Assembly (NCBI GenBank): GCA_902795255.1
Contig: CADBKS010000154.1
Span: 1 to 7,279, forward strand
Reading direction: 5' to 3'
DNA: 7,279 nucleotides
From: an uncultured Chloroflexota bacterium
GTDB taxonomy: Bacteria > Chloroflexota > Anaerolineae > Anaerolineales > Anaerolineaceae
Of the stretch, positions 6,616-7,279 are shown one piece after another. Under the pieces are notes generated by a model. That model was not told the origin of the DNA. It searched no databases and was given only the letters and a program-made list of their open reading frames with translations. The translations under genes and the position numbers were made by a program. Position 1 is the stretch's first letter. Every line of letters starts with the position of its first letter.

Positions 6616-6649
6616 CGCGCGTGCGCTTGCGTGCGCGCGAGAATTTTTT
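6616..6649 (+). terminator. Hairpin terminator after the repressor fragment (Z-DNA-prone GC tract)
   Basis: CGCGCGTGCG (6616-6625), CTTG tetraloop, CGTGCGCGCG (6630-6639) pair over 10 bp with two G-U pairs, then AGAA and six T's. The placement two bases after the repressor stop codon fits a terminator. Both arms are strictly alternating purine-pyrimidine. The T run begins four bases after the stem, so strength is uncertain. Confidence 0.6.
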
Positions 6650-6660
6650 AATCTCGAACT

Positions 6661-6715
6661 TTCGTTAAACGTTTCAACCGAGTTGAAGTATCGGCAAACA
6701 ATAACGTTTAACGAA
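6661..6715. repeat. 13-bp perfect inverted repeat upstream of int
   Basis: TTCGTTAAACGTT (6661-6673) and AACGTTTAACGAA (6703-6715) are exact reverse complements separated by 29 bp, followed by seven T's. The long spacer suits paired protein-binding sites (repressor operator or integrase/excisionase arm sites) better than a simple terminator. The outer TTCGTT hexamer recurs nearby. Confidence 0.75.
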
Positions 6716-6735
6716 TTTTTTTATTAAAGCGCATT

Positions 6736-6774
6736 TTTCTCAATTCGTTCGATTTTTTGCTTAAAATTGAGAAA
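6736..6774 (+). promoter_or_regulatory. 10-bp inverted repeat spanning a likely int promoter
   Basis: TTTCTCAATT (6736-6745) and AATTGAGAAA (6765-6774) are perfect inverted repeats 19 bp apart. A weak -10 candidate (TAAAAT, 6762-6767) overlaps the right arm, and no convincing -35 is seen. A protein bound across the repeat would cover the promoter, so an operator for int is a reasonable guess. Confidence 0.45.
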
Positions 6775-6775
6775 G

Positions 6776-6793
6776 CCCGACGGATCCGTCGGG
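6776..6793. repeat. 18-bp perfect palindrome in the int leader
   Basis: CCCGACGGATCCGTCGGG is its own reverse complement, flanked by AAAG on the left and ACTTT on the right, so the stem could extend past a bulged A. As RNA it would form a short strong hairpin eight bases before the int ribosome site. It could be an attenuator, a weak bidirectional terminator or a 5' stabilising stem. The T run after it is too short for a clear terminator call. Confidence 0.6.
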
Positions 6794-6818
6794 ACTTTAC
6801 AAAGGGAGCAAATTATGT

Positions 6819-7279
6819 ATGAACGAACTGCTGAAGGACCGTCTTTTTTCGATCGTGAAGATCTGTCTTCAGATCATCGAAGAAGACACGGAAAGTCGCC
6901 TTGAGCGCGAGAAAATCTTCGAAGGGGGTGGGAAAACAATACCGTTCAATCCGGCGCTCTGGAACTTTGTTCCAACGCCCGGAGAATCTCAAAATTCAAG
7001 AAAAAATGCGGCGTTATCATTTAACGAAAAGGAGTTGAATCTAATGCCGATATATCTCAAGAAAGAGTTCAAGGATGACCGGAAAAAGGCTCACGTTCGC
7101 CGACGTAACGGACGGTACGAGATCCGGTTTCAGTTTAACAAAAAAAGAATCGCCGCTTCGGGCGGAACGCTCAAAGCGGCGAAGGAAAAATTCATTGCTA
7201 AGTTGTGGGAGATCTTCGCCCCCGGCGAGATCGAGCACGAGAACGCTCGCGACGTTCTTTTCGGAGACTACGTTTGCGA
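6819..7279 (+). CDS. int: Tyrosine-recombinase-type integrase, N-terminal part (runs off the window)
   Basis: The frame from ATG 6819 is open to the end of the window: 153 codons so far. Residues 1-25 form a helix (MNELLKDRLFSIVKICLQII). A linker with IPFNPALWNF (about 41-50) follows, then ALSFNEKELNLMPIYLKKEF (about 65-84). A beta-rich, basic DNA-binding region follows (RRRNGRYEIRFQFNKKR, about 94-110, with LKAAKEKFIAKL to 129), of the AP2-like arm-binding kind, and LFGDYV begins a core-binding domain. From memory, Clostridia integrases share this N-terminal layout including the internal 'KE(I/L)xxMP', so ATG 7044 with its AAAAGGAG (codons for E-K-E) is probably internal. The ribosome site AAAGGGAG (6801-6808) serves 6819 at 10 nt. 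The catalytic R-H-R-Y residues are beyond the window, so recombinase activity is inferred. Confidence 0.72.
   Translation, partial: MNELLKDRLFSIVKICLQIIEEDTESRLEREKIFEGGGKTIPFNPALWNFVPTPGESQNSRKNAALSFNEKELNLMPIYLKKEFKDDRKKAHVRRRNGRYEIRFQFNKKRIAASGGTLKAAKEKFIAKLWEIFAPGEIEHENARDVLFGDYVC

Larger units (their letters stand above)
6466..7279. mobile_element. Left end of an integrated element (prophage or ICE-like), continuing past the window
   Basis: From about 6465 onward the content changes from host gene to repressor fragment, inverted-repeat-rich DNA and an integrase N-terminus. The style also shifts to AT-richer, TTCG/TCGA-rich sequence. The host gene on the minus strand stops at the same point. 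No attachment-site repeat can be confirmed because the right end is outside. A small dyad CACCG-C-CGGTG (6455-6465) sits at the junction and could belong to the crossover core. Phage, ICE and smaller integrative elements cannot be told apart here. Confidence 0.6.

Noticed and set aside
6661..6722. 13-bp inverted repeat followed by T's as an intrinsic terminator
   Set aside because: The 29-nt spacer and AT-rich arms make a poor terminator; paired protein-binding sites fit better.
7044..7279. Integrase start at ATG 7044 with AAAAGGAG ribosome site
   Set aside because: The frame is open back to 6819, and the preceding residues match the N-terminal layout I recall for these integrases. The AAAAGGAG is read as Glu-Lys-Glu codons. 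Kept only as a possible secondary start.

Overview
The window reads as a chromosomal stretch of a Bacillota (Firmicutes) genome, probably Clostridia or Erysipelotrichia-like, that runs into the edge of an integrated mobile element. The evidence is an RNase J of Bacillus J1 length, AGGAG-type ribosome binding sites, TGTGn-TACAAT extended -10 promoters, a tRNA-Gln(UUG) without encoded CCA, and an integrase N-terminus of a type I associate with Clostridia. I cannot name a genus from sequence alone.

Layout: (1) 1-671, + strand, a YfcE-like metallophosphoesterase lacking only the first base of its start codon. (2) 696-2204, - strand, a convergent polysaccharide/oligosaccharide flippase-type membrane protein. 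(3) 2205-2559, a divergent control region with a tRNA-Gln gene, its promoter and its terminator, then the promoter of the next gene. (4) 2560-3456, + strand, an MBL-fold metallo-hydrolase whose first metal-site His is replaced by Asn. (5) 3600-6231, + strand, a two-gene operon in which a zinc-finger-less (CbpA-type) J-protein overlaps ribonuclease J by 8 nt, closed by a strong, probably bidirectional, terminator at 6263-6288. The 143-bp leader of this operon is rich in short dyads and TGTAA half-sites.

(6) From about 6465 the sequence changes character. A - strand host gene survives only as its last ~48 codons (6321-6467). At the same point the + strand opens onto the last ~48 codons of an XRE-type repressor with no start codon (about 6465-6614). 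After a hairpin terminator and three inverted-repeat structures comes the N-terminal part of a tyrosine-recombinase-type integrase (6819 to the window end, catalytic domain outside).

The most interesting inference is that the crossover lies inside the element's own repressor gene. Excision and circularisation would then rebuild repressor-int, while integration splits it. This resembles the integration-dependent immunity known from some mycobacteriophages. A plain deletion scar or an assembly chimera remains a real alternative, and the right end of the element would decide.
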